Origin: Lentisphaerota bacterium
Lineage (GTDB): Bacteria > Verrucomicrobiota > Kiritimatiellia > UBA8416 > JAFGIZ01
Assembly: GCA_016929365.1 (NCBI GenBank)
Contig: JAFGIZ010000117.1
Coordinates: 1-23,995, forward strand
Length of the DNA: 23,995 bases
Direction: 5' to 3'
The position numbers were made by a program, and so were the translations under genes. This document shows, piece after piece, positions 8,470 to 15,238 of this stretch. Positions within the stretch are counted from its first letter, which is position 1; each line of letters opens with the position of its first letter. The notes beneath the pieces are model-generated. The model saw only the letters and a list, made by a program, of their open reading frames with translations. It had not been told where the DNA came from and searched no databases.

Positions 8470-9969
8470 ATGATCAAAGTTGCCTTTATCGGCGCCGGGG
8501 GGATCGGCTGGACCCGTACCCTCGTGCGCGACATTCTGACCGTACCCGAGTTGCGGGATACGGAGATCGCCTTGACCGATATCGACGCGGACCGGCTGGC
8601 CGTCGTGGAACGGGTCATTCGCCGCGATATCGATCACCACAAGCTGCCGGCCGCGGTAGCCGCGACGACGGACCGCCGGGCGGCACTCAAAGACGCCGAT
8701 TTCGTGATCAATGCCGTGCGGGTCGGCGGTATGGATCTGTGGCGTCATGACGTCGAGATCCCGCTGAAATACGGCGTGGACCAGTGCATCGGCGACACGC
8801 TGGGCCCGGGCGGCATTATGAACGGCATGCGCAGCGTGCCCGTGACGCTCGAGTTCTGCAGGGATATCCGCGAGGTGGCGGCCCCGGGGGCATGGTTCCT
8901 GAACTATGTCAACCCGATGTCGATTGTCACGTGGGCCGCCCTGCAGGAAGGCGGCGTCAACACCCTCGGCCTCTGCCACGGCGTGCAGCATACGTGTCGC
9001 CTGATAGCGGACGTGCTGGGCCTGCCGGTGAACGAGATGGATTTTACGGTGGGCGGCGTCAACCACATGACCTGGTTCACCCGCCTGTTGCACCGGGGAC
9101 GGGATGTAACCGCGCGCCTGCCCGACGCGGCGGACACGTTGCTGGAAAAATACCCGGCCGAAAGGGTGCGTGCGGATCTCTTGCGGCGCACCGGGTATTT
9201 CATGACCGAGAGCAGCGGATTCACGGCCGAGCTGGTACCCTGGTACCGTAAGCGGCCGGCCGACGTCCAGCGTTGGTCCCTGCCCGGGCGCAGTCACCAC
9301 GGCGGCGAGACGGCCGGCGGCTGGCGGTTCAACATGGAAAAGGATACCTGGTTCCGGCATCTTGCCGCCGAGCTGGACACGGCGCTGGAGCAGCCCATCG
9401 ACCTGGACGGACGGACCTATGAACATGCCAGCTACATTATTGAGGCCCTGGTTACGGGGCGGACGTACCACGGCTGGTTCAACGTCCGGAACGGCCCTGC
9501 GATCACGAATTTGCCCGCCGATGCGATTGTCGAAACGCCGGCCTTCGTCAATCGCGAGGGCGTTCATGTCCCGGCCTTCGGCGCGCTGCCCGATGTGTGT
9601 GCCGGGCTGTGCGCGGCCATGGTCTCGCCGCAGCGCCTGGCCGTAACGGCGGCCTTGACCGGCGACGTGGACAGCCTGCGGCAAGCCATGCTGCTGGACC
9701 CGCTGACGGCGGCCGTTTGCGGAACGTCCGAGATCGAGCAGATGACCGACGCGCTGCTGGTCGCCCAGGCCGACTACCTGCCCCGGTTCGCGGAGGCCAT
9801 TCCGGGCGCGAAGGCCCGGCTGGCGGCGGGCGAACCGCTCGGTAATTGCGACCCCTGGCCGCCCACGCGGTATGTGCCGCGGAGCATTGAGGAGATGACG
9901 GCCGAGGGAAACGATCTGCGCGATATCTGCCTGAGCATCTTCACCGGGCAACACGTCCGCGCGCAGTAG
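8470..9969 (+). CDS. Glycoside hydrolase family 4 enzyme (alpha-glucuronidase/alpha-galactosidase type)
   Basis: A 499-residue GH4 enzyme. These cytoplasmic glycosidases use NAD+ and a divalent metal and cleave by oxidation-elimination. An N-terminal Rossmann fold begins with KVAFIGAGGIGWT; LNYVNPM at residues 144-150 is the family NxxNP motif; the metal ligands are Cys169 in LCHGVQHT and His199 in GGVNHMTW. The motif starting at Cys169 separates GH4 activities: as I recall, CHS belongs to alpha-galactosidases and alpha-glucosidases, CHG to alpha-glucuronidases, CNV and CDM to phospho-glycosidases. CHG here points to alpha-glucuronidase, and the lack of phosphotransferase genes agrees with a non-phosphorylated substrate. 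The start is supported by AAAGG about a dozen bases upstream. It follows the HAD gene by 28 bases. Confidence 0.88.
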   Translation: MIKVAFIGAGGIGWTRTLVRDILTVPELRDTEIALTDIDADRLAVVERVIRRDIDHHKLPAAVAATTDRRAALKDADFVINAVRVGGMDLWRHDVEIPLKYGVDQCIGDTLGPGGIMNGMRSVPVTLEFCRDIREVAAPGAWFLNYVNPMSIVTWAALQEGGVNTLGLCHGVQHTCRLIADVLGLPVNEMDFTVGGVNHMTWFTRLLHRGRDVTARLPDAADTLLEKYPAERVRADLLRRTGYFMTESSGFTAELVPWYRKRPADVQRWSLPGRSHHGGETAGGWRFNMEKDTWFRHLAAELDTALEQPIDLDGRTYEHASYIIEALVTGRTYHGWFNVRNGPAITNLPADAIVETPAFVNREGVHVPAFGALPDVCAGLCAAMVSPQRLAVTAALTGDVDSLRQAMLLDPLTAAVCGTSEIEQMTDALLVAQADYLPRFAEAIPGAKARLAAGEPLGNCDPWPPTRYVPRSIEEMTAEGNDLRDICLSIFTGQHVRAQ

Positions 9970-10002
9970 CCTGTGCGGGTGCGGCGTCGAGCCGGGGCTT
10001 CA

Positions 10003-10016
10003 GGCGCCGTGGCGCC
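10003..10016. terminator. Small GC hairpin between convergent genes
   Basis: Between the convergent GH4 and alcohol dehydrogenase genes a five-base-pair stem GGCGC/GCGCC with loop CGTG is formed by two copies of GGCGCCGT. There is no T-run on either side, so it could at most be a weak or Rho-assisted bidirectional terminator. Confidence 0.25.
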
Positions 10017-10037
10017 GTACGGCATCCCGGTGTCTCC

Positions 10038-10991
10038 TTACCCGTTCGGCAGGAAACAGACCTTGATCGCCTCCTGGTCCAGGAGCATGCGCACGCCCTG
10101 TGCGTACTGCTCCAAGCCCAGCCGGGCCCCGACAAGGCCCTGGAACGTCAGGCGGCCCGAGATGATCCTGTCGAACGCGTACGCGGCGGCTTCCCGTGAA
10201 TGGCCCGGATAACCGAACAGCTTCAGGTTCCGGTTCACGCACGGGTAGACGAACGGCTCGCGCTGGACACCGAAAATGGCGACGATGTGTTGCGTGACGG
10301 TGAGCAGGTACTCGGCGGACGCCCTGGCGCCGACACAGTCGAGGGAAATGTCCACCGCGCCCGGGCCCAGCGTATCCGGCGGCGTCTCGGCCGGGTCGAA
10401 CACGCGGTCGACCCCGTGATCGAGCGCGAACGCCGCGCGCGCGGGGTTCAATTCGAACCCGATGATCTCACCGGCGCCCTCGGCCCGGGCAAGCTGGGCC
10501 GCAATGAGTCCGGCCCCGCCCAGGCCGCCGACCCCGAAGCGCCGGCCCCGGATCGGCGCCGAGCGGAGGATATCCAGGAACGAGGCGCCGACGCACATGG
10601 CCAGCTCCAGAGAGGCGTAGTCCGAGAAGGCGGCTTCCGGCGGGATCCGCAGCAGGTCGGCCGCGTCGAAGGCGACGTACTGTGCATAGCAACCCTGGCG
10701 CCGGTGTCCGGGGTCGCGCCACGCCGCCACCCGGTCGCCGGGTTTGAAGGCCGTGACCGCCCTGCCCGCATCGGCCACCACGCCGGCCATTTCGTGCCCC
10801 GGCTGGCCCGGCGTATACGGATACGAGAGGGGTTCCTGCAGCATCGTGACGCCTTGCCAGACGTGCATGTCCCACTGGGGACAGGTGTTGACTTCCATGA
10901 CCTTGACGAGGACTTCGTGCGGGGCCGGAACCGGCGCCGGGATATCCCGAACCCGGACTTCGCCCGGGGTGACGATCTGCAACGCCTTCAT
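10038..10991 (-). CDS. Zinc-type medium-chain alcohol dehydrogenase (polyol/threonine dehydrogenase-like)
   Basis: A 317-residue MDR-family oxidoreductase, expected to oxidise a sugar, polyol or similar alcohol with NAD(P)+. The GroES-like half has Cys37 and Asp41 in NTCPQWD and His66-Glu67 in GQPGHE, the positions of the catalytic zinc ligands. The nucleotide fold has GVGGLGGAG at about 153-161. The four-cysteine structural zinc loop of classical members is missing, which fits the short length. The start is the ATG at 10991 (MKALQIVTPG), the standard N-terminus; the 52 extra upstream residues overlap the aldo/keto reductase gene and look non-coding. It follows that gene by 28 bases on the same strand and they form an operon. 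Confidence 0.85.
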   Translation of the reverse strand: MKALQIVTPGEVRVRDIPAPVPAPHEVLVKVMEVNTCPQWDMHVWQGVTMLQEPLSYPYTPGQPGHEMAGVVADAGRAVTAFKPGDRVAAWRDPGHRRQGCYAQYVAFDAADLLRIPPEAAFSDYASLELAMCVGASFLDILRSAPIRGRRFGVGGLGGAGLIAAQLARAEGAGEIIGFELNPARAAFALDHGVDRVFDPAETPPDTLGPGAVDISLDCVGARASAEYLLTVTQHIVAIFGVQREPFVYPCVNRNLKLFGYPGHSREAAAYAFDRIISGRLTFQGLVGARLGLEQYAQGVRMLLDQEAIKVCFLPNG

Positions 10992-11019
10992 GGTTTGGAT
11001 TCCGGGGGTGTGGGCATGG

Positions 11020-11967
11020 TTATCGGACCTGGCTGCGAATACCGCCGAACAGGGTGCGCAGGCGCTCAAGCCGCCCGGCATCGAGATACGGCGGATCGGA
11101 GGCGGCTGCGTTTGCGCGGATCCGTTCCGGACTGCGCGCGCCGACACAGCAGGTGCCGATCGGGTGGGCGAGCACGAAGCGCAGCGCGGCAGCGGGCACG
11201 GAGTACGGTTCGAGAAAGTCGAACAGGTGCGGATCGGTATAGTGCGGCTCGTCCGGCAGGTGGCCCTGGACCGCGTGGCGCCGCACGCATTCCAGCGCCG
11301 CCGGCACGTTCACCAGGCCGGAGGTTTTCGACGCCTGGTTCAGGGGCATCATCACTACCGTGCCCGTGTTCTGTTTTGCGCACAGGGGCAGGACCGTGTC
11401 GGCTGCCGTTTGCAGCAGAAAGTTCAGGGTGAGCATCACCACGTCGAACGCGCCGCCGGGCAGGGCGTGTTGCAGCACCTCGTGCGTGCCGTCGGCCTCG
11501 GACAGCTCGCTGATTCCGATGAACCGCACCTTCCCCTGGTCGCGGAGGCGCACCATGGCCTCGTAGCAGCCGTCGTTCATGAACCGGTCGAAGCTTTCGA
11601 CCGTGCGCATGCCGTGGCCCAGCAGGATATCGAGCCGGTCCCGGCGCAGGTTGCGCAGGCTGGCTTCGGCCGAGGCCGTCAGACGGGCGGGCGAACCCGT
11701 ATAGGCGGCGTCGCCGCCCCATCCGTCATAGGGCCGGTACTTCGTCTCGACGATCACCGCATCGCGCCCCTGGAGGGCTTCGCCGAGCGCCCGTTCGCAC
11801 GCCCCGTCCTCGTAGCCTGCCGCCGTGTCGATAAAGTTCATCCCCGCGTCAAGGGCCGCGTGGACCGTGGTCAGAAAGCCCGCCCGGTCCGCGGCCGCCC
11901 CCCGCGCCGCCCCGTAACCCAGCTCCGAGACGCTCAATCCGGTTCGCCCCAACTTACGATACCGCAT
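11020..11967 (-). CDS. Aldo/keto reductase
   Basis: A 315-residue cytoplasmic NADPH-type aldo/keto reductase. It begins with the family N-terminus MRYRKLGRTGLSVSELGYGA. The catalytic tetrad is complete: Asp47 and Tyr52 in FIDTAAGYEDG, Lys76 in VIVETKY and His118 in ILLGHGM. The C-terminal cofactor block CCVGARSPERIRAN is also present. AGGAG about seven bases upstream supports the start. It is the first gene of a two-gene unit with the alcohol dehydrogenase and is preceded by a sigma-70 promoter about 170 bases upstream. The pair would interconvert carbonyl and alcohol forms of a sugar; the substrate is unknown. Confidence 0.92.
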   Translation of the reverse strand: MRYRKLGRTGLSVSELGYGAARGAAADRAGFLTTVHAALDAGMNFIDTAAGYEDGACERALGEALQGRDAVIVETKYRPYDGWGGDAAYTGSPARLTASAEASLRNLRRDRLDILLGHGMRTVESFDRFMNDGCYEAMVRLRDQGKVRFIGISELSEADGTHEVLQHALPGGAFDVVMLTLNFLLQTAADTVLPLCAKQNTGTVVMMPLNQASKTSGLVNVPAALECVRRHAVQGHLPDEPHYTDPHLFDFLEPYSVPAAALRFVLAHPIGTCCVGARSPERIRANAAASDPPYLDAGRLERLRTLFGGIRSQVR

Positions 11968-11998
11968 GCGTTACTCCTGCGTACTCCCGGACCGCGGC

Positions 11999-12023
11999 CG
12001 TTCCCGCGCCTGGCGCGGGAACG
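11999..12023. repeat. Perfect 12-base inverted repeat in the aldo/keto reductase leader
   Basis: CGTTCCCGCGCC and GGCGCGGGAACG are separated by a single T, so RNA from either strand can form a ten-base-pair stem with a five-base loop. It lies 32 bases before the aldo/keto reductase start codon, inside its presumed 5' leader. No T-run follows, so it is not a standard terminator; an operator, an RNA-stability hairpin or a dispersed palindromic repeat are all possible. Confidence 0.7.
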
Positions 12024-12143
12024 TCATTTCCGGATCGATCCCGGAGCCGCGTCACGCCCTTTCTGCTCCAGAATCATCGGCCGGCCAGGGCGTCATGCAT
12101 CCGTCGCAGTTCCCATTTGCAGCGAGGCTGTTAGACGGAACGC

Positions 12144-12171
12144 AGTATAGCTCCCCGGTTTAAAGGGTCAA
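12144..12171 (-). promoter_or_regulatory. Sigma-70-type promoter for the aldo/keto reductase operon
   Basis: On the - strand TTGACC (12166-12171) and TATACT (12144-12149) are separated by 16 bases. Both hexamers are five of six to consensus, rare in DNA this GC-rich. Transcription would start near 12137 and give a 5' leader of about 170 bases that includes the hairpin at 11999-12023. Confidence 0.65.
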
Positions 12172-12330
12172 TGCTTTCGCGATTGTAATTACGGTCGCCG
12201 CCTCGTACGAACGCAGGTTGCTGCCCGCGATACGGCGCGCGGCCGGTTTGGCTACGGCCGTTCCATTGACAACGCTGTCGGCGCCGAATTGCAGGCCCAG
12301 CGCCGCGGAATCGCGCGTATTGCCGGCCAT
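12160..12330 (-). pseudogene. Short coding-like frame (56 aa) directly behind the esterase, unknown
   Basis: From the ATG at 12330 a 56-residue frame (MAGNTRDSAALGLQFGADSV...) runs to TAA at 12160. It is in the same frame as the esterase, and the ten codons between the esterase TGA and this ATG are also open, so one stop codon divides a 66-codon extension from the esterase. Codon third positions are strongly G/C as in the neighbouring genes. There is no ribosome site before the ATG, and I do not recognise the sequence. It may be the decayed end of a lost gene, or a former C-terminal part of the esterase. Its last codons overlap the -35 box of the next operon. Confidence 0.35.
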
Positions 12331-12360
12331 GTGCGGGGCGTGGTCCGCCGACGCGCAGCC

Positions 12361-13470
12361 TCACGTGGGCGGGGCGTGCCAGGAGAATGCCCGCGGCATA
12401 TCGGGATAGGGGTTCCGTCCGAAGTCCCGCTCGCTGGCGATGCCCCGGAACTGCCGGTCCATGAAGTCCAGCAGGGCGCTCCAGTCCGAGGGCCCGTGGG
12501 AATGCGGGCCCGGCCGGTAGTGGATGCCGATCCGGTCCGCGACACCGAGAAAACGGTAGACCTCGCGGGTGGCGTCGTAGGTCTGGCGTGTGCCGGAGGG
12601 GTTTGCCCAGACGTCCGCAAGCCCCTCGGTAAACAGCAGCCGGCGCGGCGCGACCAGCGCGGTCAGGAAGTGCTGGTCGAACGGCATCTCGGCTTCGCGG
12701 TCGGCATACTGCCACAGTTCAGGGCCGAACCAGTACGGAATGCTCGTTCGCATCCCTGCCATGCACTCGGCCGCTTCGGCATGCCAGCGCCAGATCGGCG
12801 CCCCGCCGGCCCCGGAACCGTTCGGGGCGGTCAGGGCAATACGCTCATCCGTGGCGCCGGCTAACAGGGCCGTCTTGCCCCCGCGGGAATGCCCCGTCAC
12901 GGCGATCTTCTCGTTGTCGATGCAGTCGAGAGTTGTCAATACATCGACGCAGCGGTGGAACCCCCAGGCCCAGGCGGCGAGGGCCCCGAAGGTCCGGCCG
13001 GGATAGGCCCGGTAAAGACCCTGGTCGCGGTCCGAATTGTAGATATCGGGAACGATCTCCACCCGGCTGAAAACAGCCAGGGCGAAATCCCGTTCGAAGA
13101 CGGCGGGAATGGCATCGTCCGCAAAGCGATAACATCCGTCCCCGGTCAGGATCACGGGAAAGGGAACCACGTTTTTCTGGCGGGGCAGGTAAAGATCCAG
13201 TCGGAAATGGACCGCGGGATGGTCGTCGTCCACGATGCGATACTGGTAGCGCACGGCATCCGGTCCCAACTGTTTCGGCGTGTGCCGGTGCAGCAGCTCG
13301 CCGGTGGTGCCGGACGGGGGCGGCGGCATCCCGCCGTACTCCACGGGCAGGACCGCGTTTGCCAGTTGTTGCCGCCGCGCCCGCCAGTCCGCCGGGGATG
13401 ACACGCGGCGTCCGTCATTGAGCGCAAAGGGATCGGGCAGTTCGCCTGCCGGGCCGGCGCTTGCCTTCAT
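12361..13470 (-). CDS. Alpha/beta hydrolase, CE15 glucuronoyl-esterase-like
   Basis: A 369-residue alpha/beta hydrolase resembling carbohydrate esterase family 15 (4-O-methyl-glucuronoyl methylesterases) and the related acetylxylan-esterase-like group. The nucleophile is Ser195 in VTGHSRGGKTALL. Other matching blocks are PNGSGAGGAP, MPFDQHFLTALVAPRRLLFTEGLADVWANPSGT and the C-terminal GPHSHG, which supplies the catalytic His. CE15 enzymes cut the ester between glucuronate of xylan and lignin alcohols. There is no signal peptide, so this one should act inside the cell on imported pieces. Two ATG codons compete: 13479 has AAGGA touching it, whereas 13470 has AAGGA nine bases upstream and is preferred. 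A promoter candidate lies about 110 bases upstream. It diverges from a UroD-like gene. Confidence 0.8.
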   Translation of the reverse strand: MKASAGPAGELPDPFALNDGRRVSSPADWRARRQQLANAVLPVEYGGMPPPPSGTTGELLHRHTPKQLGPDAVRYQYRIVDDDHPAVHFRLDLYLPRQKNVVPFPVILTGDGCYRFADDAIPAVFERDFALAVFSRVEIVPDIYNSDRDQGLYRAYPGRTFGALAAWAWGFHRCVDVLTTLDCIDNEKIAVTGHSRGGKTALLAGATDERIALTAPNGSGAGGAPIWRWHAEAAECMAGMRTSIPYWFGPELWQYADREAEMPFDQHFLTALVAPRRLLFTEGLADVWANPSGTRQTYDATREVYRFLGVADRIGIHYRPGPHSHGPSDWSALLDFMDRQFRGIASERDFGRNPYPDMPRAFSWHAPPT

Positions 13471-13479
13471 GGTTTGCAT

Positions 13480-13932
13480 TCCTTGGGCTGAAACCGGGCC
13501 AGGCCAAAAGGCATTTGCTTTACCGAACTTCCGGGCAACACGTTTGCTGGACTATCTGAAGCCCTCGATTTCTGACCGAACGATATGAAAAACCCGGCCC
13601 CGGGGTCAAGATTGTGGCCGGCTGGGGCGCGACCGTCCGGTCTTACCTGTTGGCGTACTACGCGTCGGCGTCGCCGCCGGGTTTGCTGCCGGCACTGTCG
13701 GGCAACCCGGTTCGGTACCGTGTTTTCGCGGAGGCGCGCCTGTTCTCGCAGCGTCTTGTCAAAGACGGCGCTGTAGACTCGCTTCAAGGCCCTCATGGCC
13801 GATCATCCGCTGTTACGTCCCGGGGTATTGTTTGAGAAGTTCCGTGCGATTTTGGGTGCGATGGAGCGCTATGGAGGGTACCATGCGGAGCGGATCAGGG
13901 CACGAGATGTGCCAAGACGAAGGAGGTCGGCG
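13480..13932. other. Divergent intergenic region between esterase and UroD-like gene
   Basis: About 450 bases without a convincing gene. The part next to the esterase is relatively AT-rich and holds a - strand promoter candidate (13580-13609). The middle (13610-13830) has open frames on both strands (73 and 109 codons) but none resembles a known protein and both lack ribosome sites. No clear + strand promoter for the UroD-like gene was found by eye. Confidence 0.5.
13580..13609 (-). promoter_or_regulatory. Candidate promoter for the esterase
   Basis: On the - strand TTGACC (13604-13609) is followed after 18 bases by TATCGT (13580-13585), about 110 bases before the esterase start. The -35 box is identical to the one of the aldo/keto reductase promoter; the -10 box is only four of six to consensus. 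Confidence 0.35.
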
Positions 13933-15183
13933 ATGACCGGGAAAGCAGCATTACAAGCCGCGTTGCGGCATGAGGAGGGACCGTTGTGCGTGGATTTCGG
14001 CGCAACGGCGGTGACGGGTATGCACGTTCGCGTCGTCGCGGCCTTGCGTGATGCCTATGGGCTGCCGCCGCGGCCGGTGAAGGTGTGCGAACCCTACCAG
14101 ATGCTGGGCGAGGTCGAGCCGGACTTGATGGATGCACTGGGCATCGACGTGACGGCGTTGCCGGCGCCGAACACGATCTTCGGGTTCCGCAACGAGAACT
14201 GGCGGGAATACCGCATGCCCTGGGGGCAGGAGGTCCTGGTTCCCGAGCATTTTCAGACCATGCTTGACGCGAACGGTGACGTGCTGATCTTTCCGCAGGG
14301 CGACCGCGAGGCCCCGCCAAGCGGGAGGATGCCGGTGGGCGGGTTCTTCTTTGACACGATCATCCGCCAGCCGCCGATTGACGACGATAACCTGGATCCG
14401 TCCGATAACCTGGAAGAGTTCGGTCCGTTGAGCGAGGCGGACCTCAACGTGTTTCGCAGCGCCGCAGAGCGGCTTAAGGATTCGCCGTACGGTATTGTGG
14501 TGACGCTGCCCGGCACGGCGATCGGCGACATCGCGCTGGTCCCCGCCCCGTTTCTGAAGCATCCGCGGGGCATTCGCGACGTGGCCGAATGGTATATGTC
14601 GACCGTGGCGCGGCAGGATTACCTGCATGCCGTATTCTCCGAGCAGACCCGTATCGCCATCGAGAACATGGCGCGGATCCACGCGATTGTCGGCGAGCTG
14701 CCGGATGCCGTGTTCGTGTGCGGGACCGACTTCGGAACCCAGACATCGCAATTCTGCTCGGTCGAGACGTACGACGCGCTGTACTCGCCCTACTACCGGC
14801 AGATCAGCGACTGGATCCATGCCCATACGACGTGGAAAACGTTCAAGCATTCGTGCGGGGCCGTGGAGCCGTTCATCGAACATTTCATCGCCGACGGATT
14901 CGAGATCCTCAACCCGGTGCAGTGCTCGGCCGCCGGGATGGATCCCGCCGTGTTGAAGCAGCGCTACGGCGACCGTGTCACGTTCTGGGGAGGCGGGGTC
15001 GACACCCAGAAAACGCTGCCCTTCGGAACCCCCGCGGACGTTCGCGCCGAAGTCCTGGACCGATGCCGGATTTTCTCGCCCCGGGGCGGGTTTGTGTTCA
15101 ACGCGATCCACAACATCCAGGCCAATGCGCCGGTTGAGAACGTAGTCGCCATGTTCGAGGCGCTGAAGACACTGCGCGCGTAG
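13933..15183 (+). CDS. Uroporphyrinogen decarboxylase-like methyltransferase family protein (long form)
   Basis: A 416-residue UroD/MtaA-superfamily protein. The zinc-type motif is KHSCGAVEPF with His306 and Cys308, followed by EILNPVQCSAAGMDP and VTFWGGGVDTQKTLPFGTP, a block shared almost word for word with the UroD-like protein at 19033-19968. Such proteins are common near glycoside hydrolases in polysaccharide degraders of the PVC group, where their reaction has not been shown; methyl transfer is the expected chemistry. The ATG at 13933 is chosen because AAGGAGG sits six bases before it; the frame is open for 46 more codons upstream but without family similarity. It diverges from the esterase and converges on the GH95 gene, so it is a single-gene unit. 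Confidence 0.85.
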   Translation: MTGKAALQAALRHEEGPLCVDFGATAVTGMHVRVVAALRDAYGLPPRPVKVCEPYQMLGEVEPDLMDALGIDVTALPAPNTIFGFRNENWREYRMPWGQEVLVPEHFQTMLDANGDVLIFPQGDREAPPSGRMPVGGFFFDTIIRQPPIDDDNLDPSDNLEEFGPLSEADLNVFRSAAERLKDSPYGIVVTLPGTAIGDIALVPAPFLKHPRGIRDVAEWYMSTVARQDYLHAVFSEQTRIAIENMARIHAIVGELPDAVFVCGTDFGTQTSQFCSVETYDALYSPYYRQISDWIHAHTTWKTFKHSCGAVEPFIEHFIADGFEILNPVQCSAAGMDPAVLKQRYGDRVTFWGGGVDTQKTLPFGTPADVRAEVLDRCRIFSPRGGFVFNAIHNIQANAPVENVVAMFEALKTLRA

Positions 15184-15191
15184 TCCGCCGC

Positions 15192-15208
15192 CCGCCGGTG
15201 TACGGCGG
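15192..15208. terminator. Hairpin between convergent UroD-like and GH95 genes
   Basis: CCGCCG and CGGCGG with a five-base loop GTGTA lie just after the UroD-like stop; a second imperfect GC-rich hairpin (AGCCGGC/GCCGGGCT) follows before the GH95 stop. The 55-base gap between the convergent genes is all that is available for termination. No T-run is present. Confidence 0.3.
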
Positions 15209-15238
15209 CACATCATGGCGAGCCGGCCGTGAGCCGGG

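Larger units (their letters stand above)
11968..12359. other. Intergenic stretch upstream of the aldo/keto reductase
   Basis: Nearly 400 bases between the esterase stop and the aldo/keto reductase start. On the - strand it holds, in order of transcription, a short in-frame coding-like remnant (12160-12330), a sigma-70 promoter (12144-12171), and a leader of about 170 bases with a strong hairpin (11999-12023). I see no full gene on either strand. Confidence 0.6.

Noticed and set aside
10992..11147. Longer N-terminus for the alcohol dehydrogenase
   Set aside because: The extra residues overlap the aldo/keto reductase coding end and MKALQIV is the normal start of this family.
13467..13835. Open frames on both strands in the gap between the esterase and the UroD-like gene
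   Set aside because: Neither the 109-codon - strand frame nor the 73-codon + strand frame has a ribosome site or recognisable similarity; the arginine-rich stretch comes from GC repeats.
13795..13932. Longer N-terminus for the UroD-like protein at 13933
   Set aside because: A strong AAGGAGG stands before the ATG at 13933 and the 46 extra codons show no family similarity.
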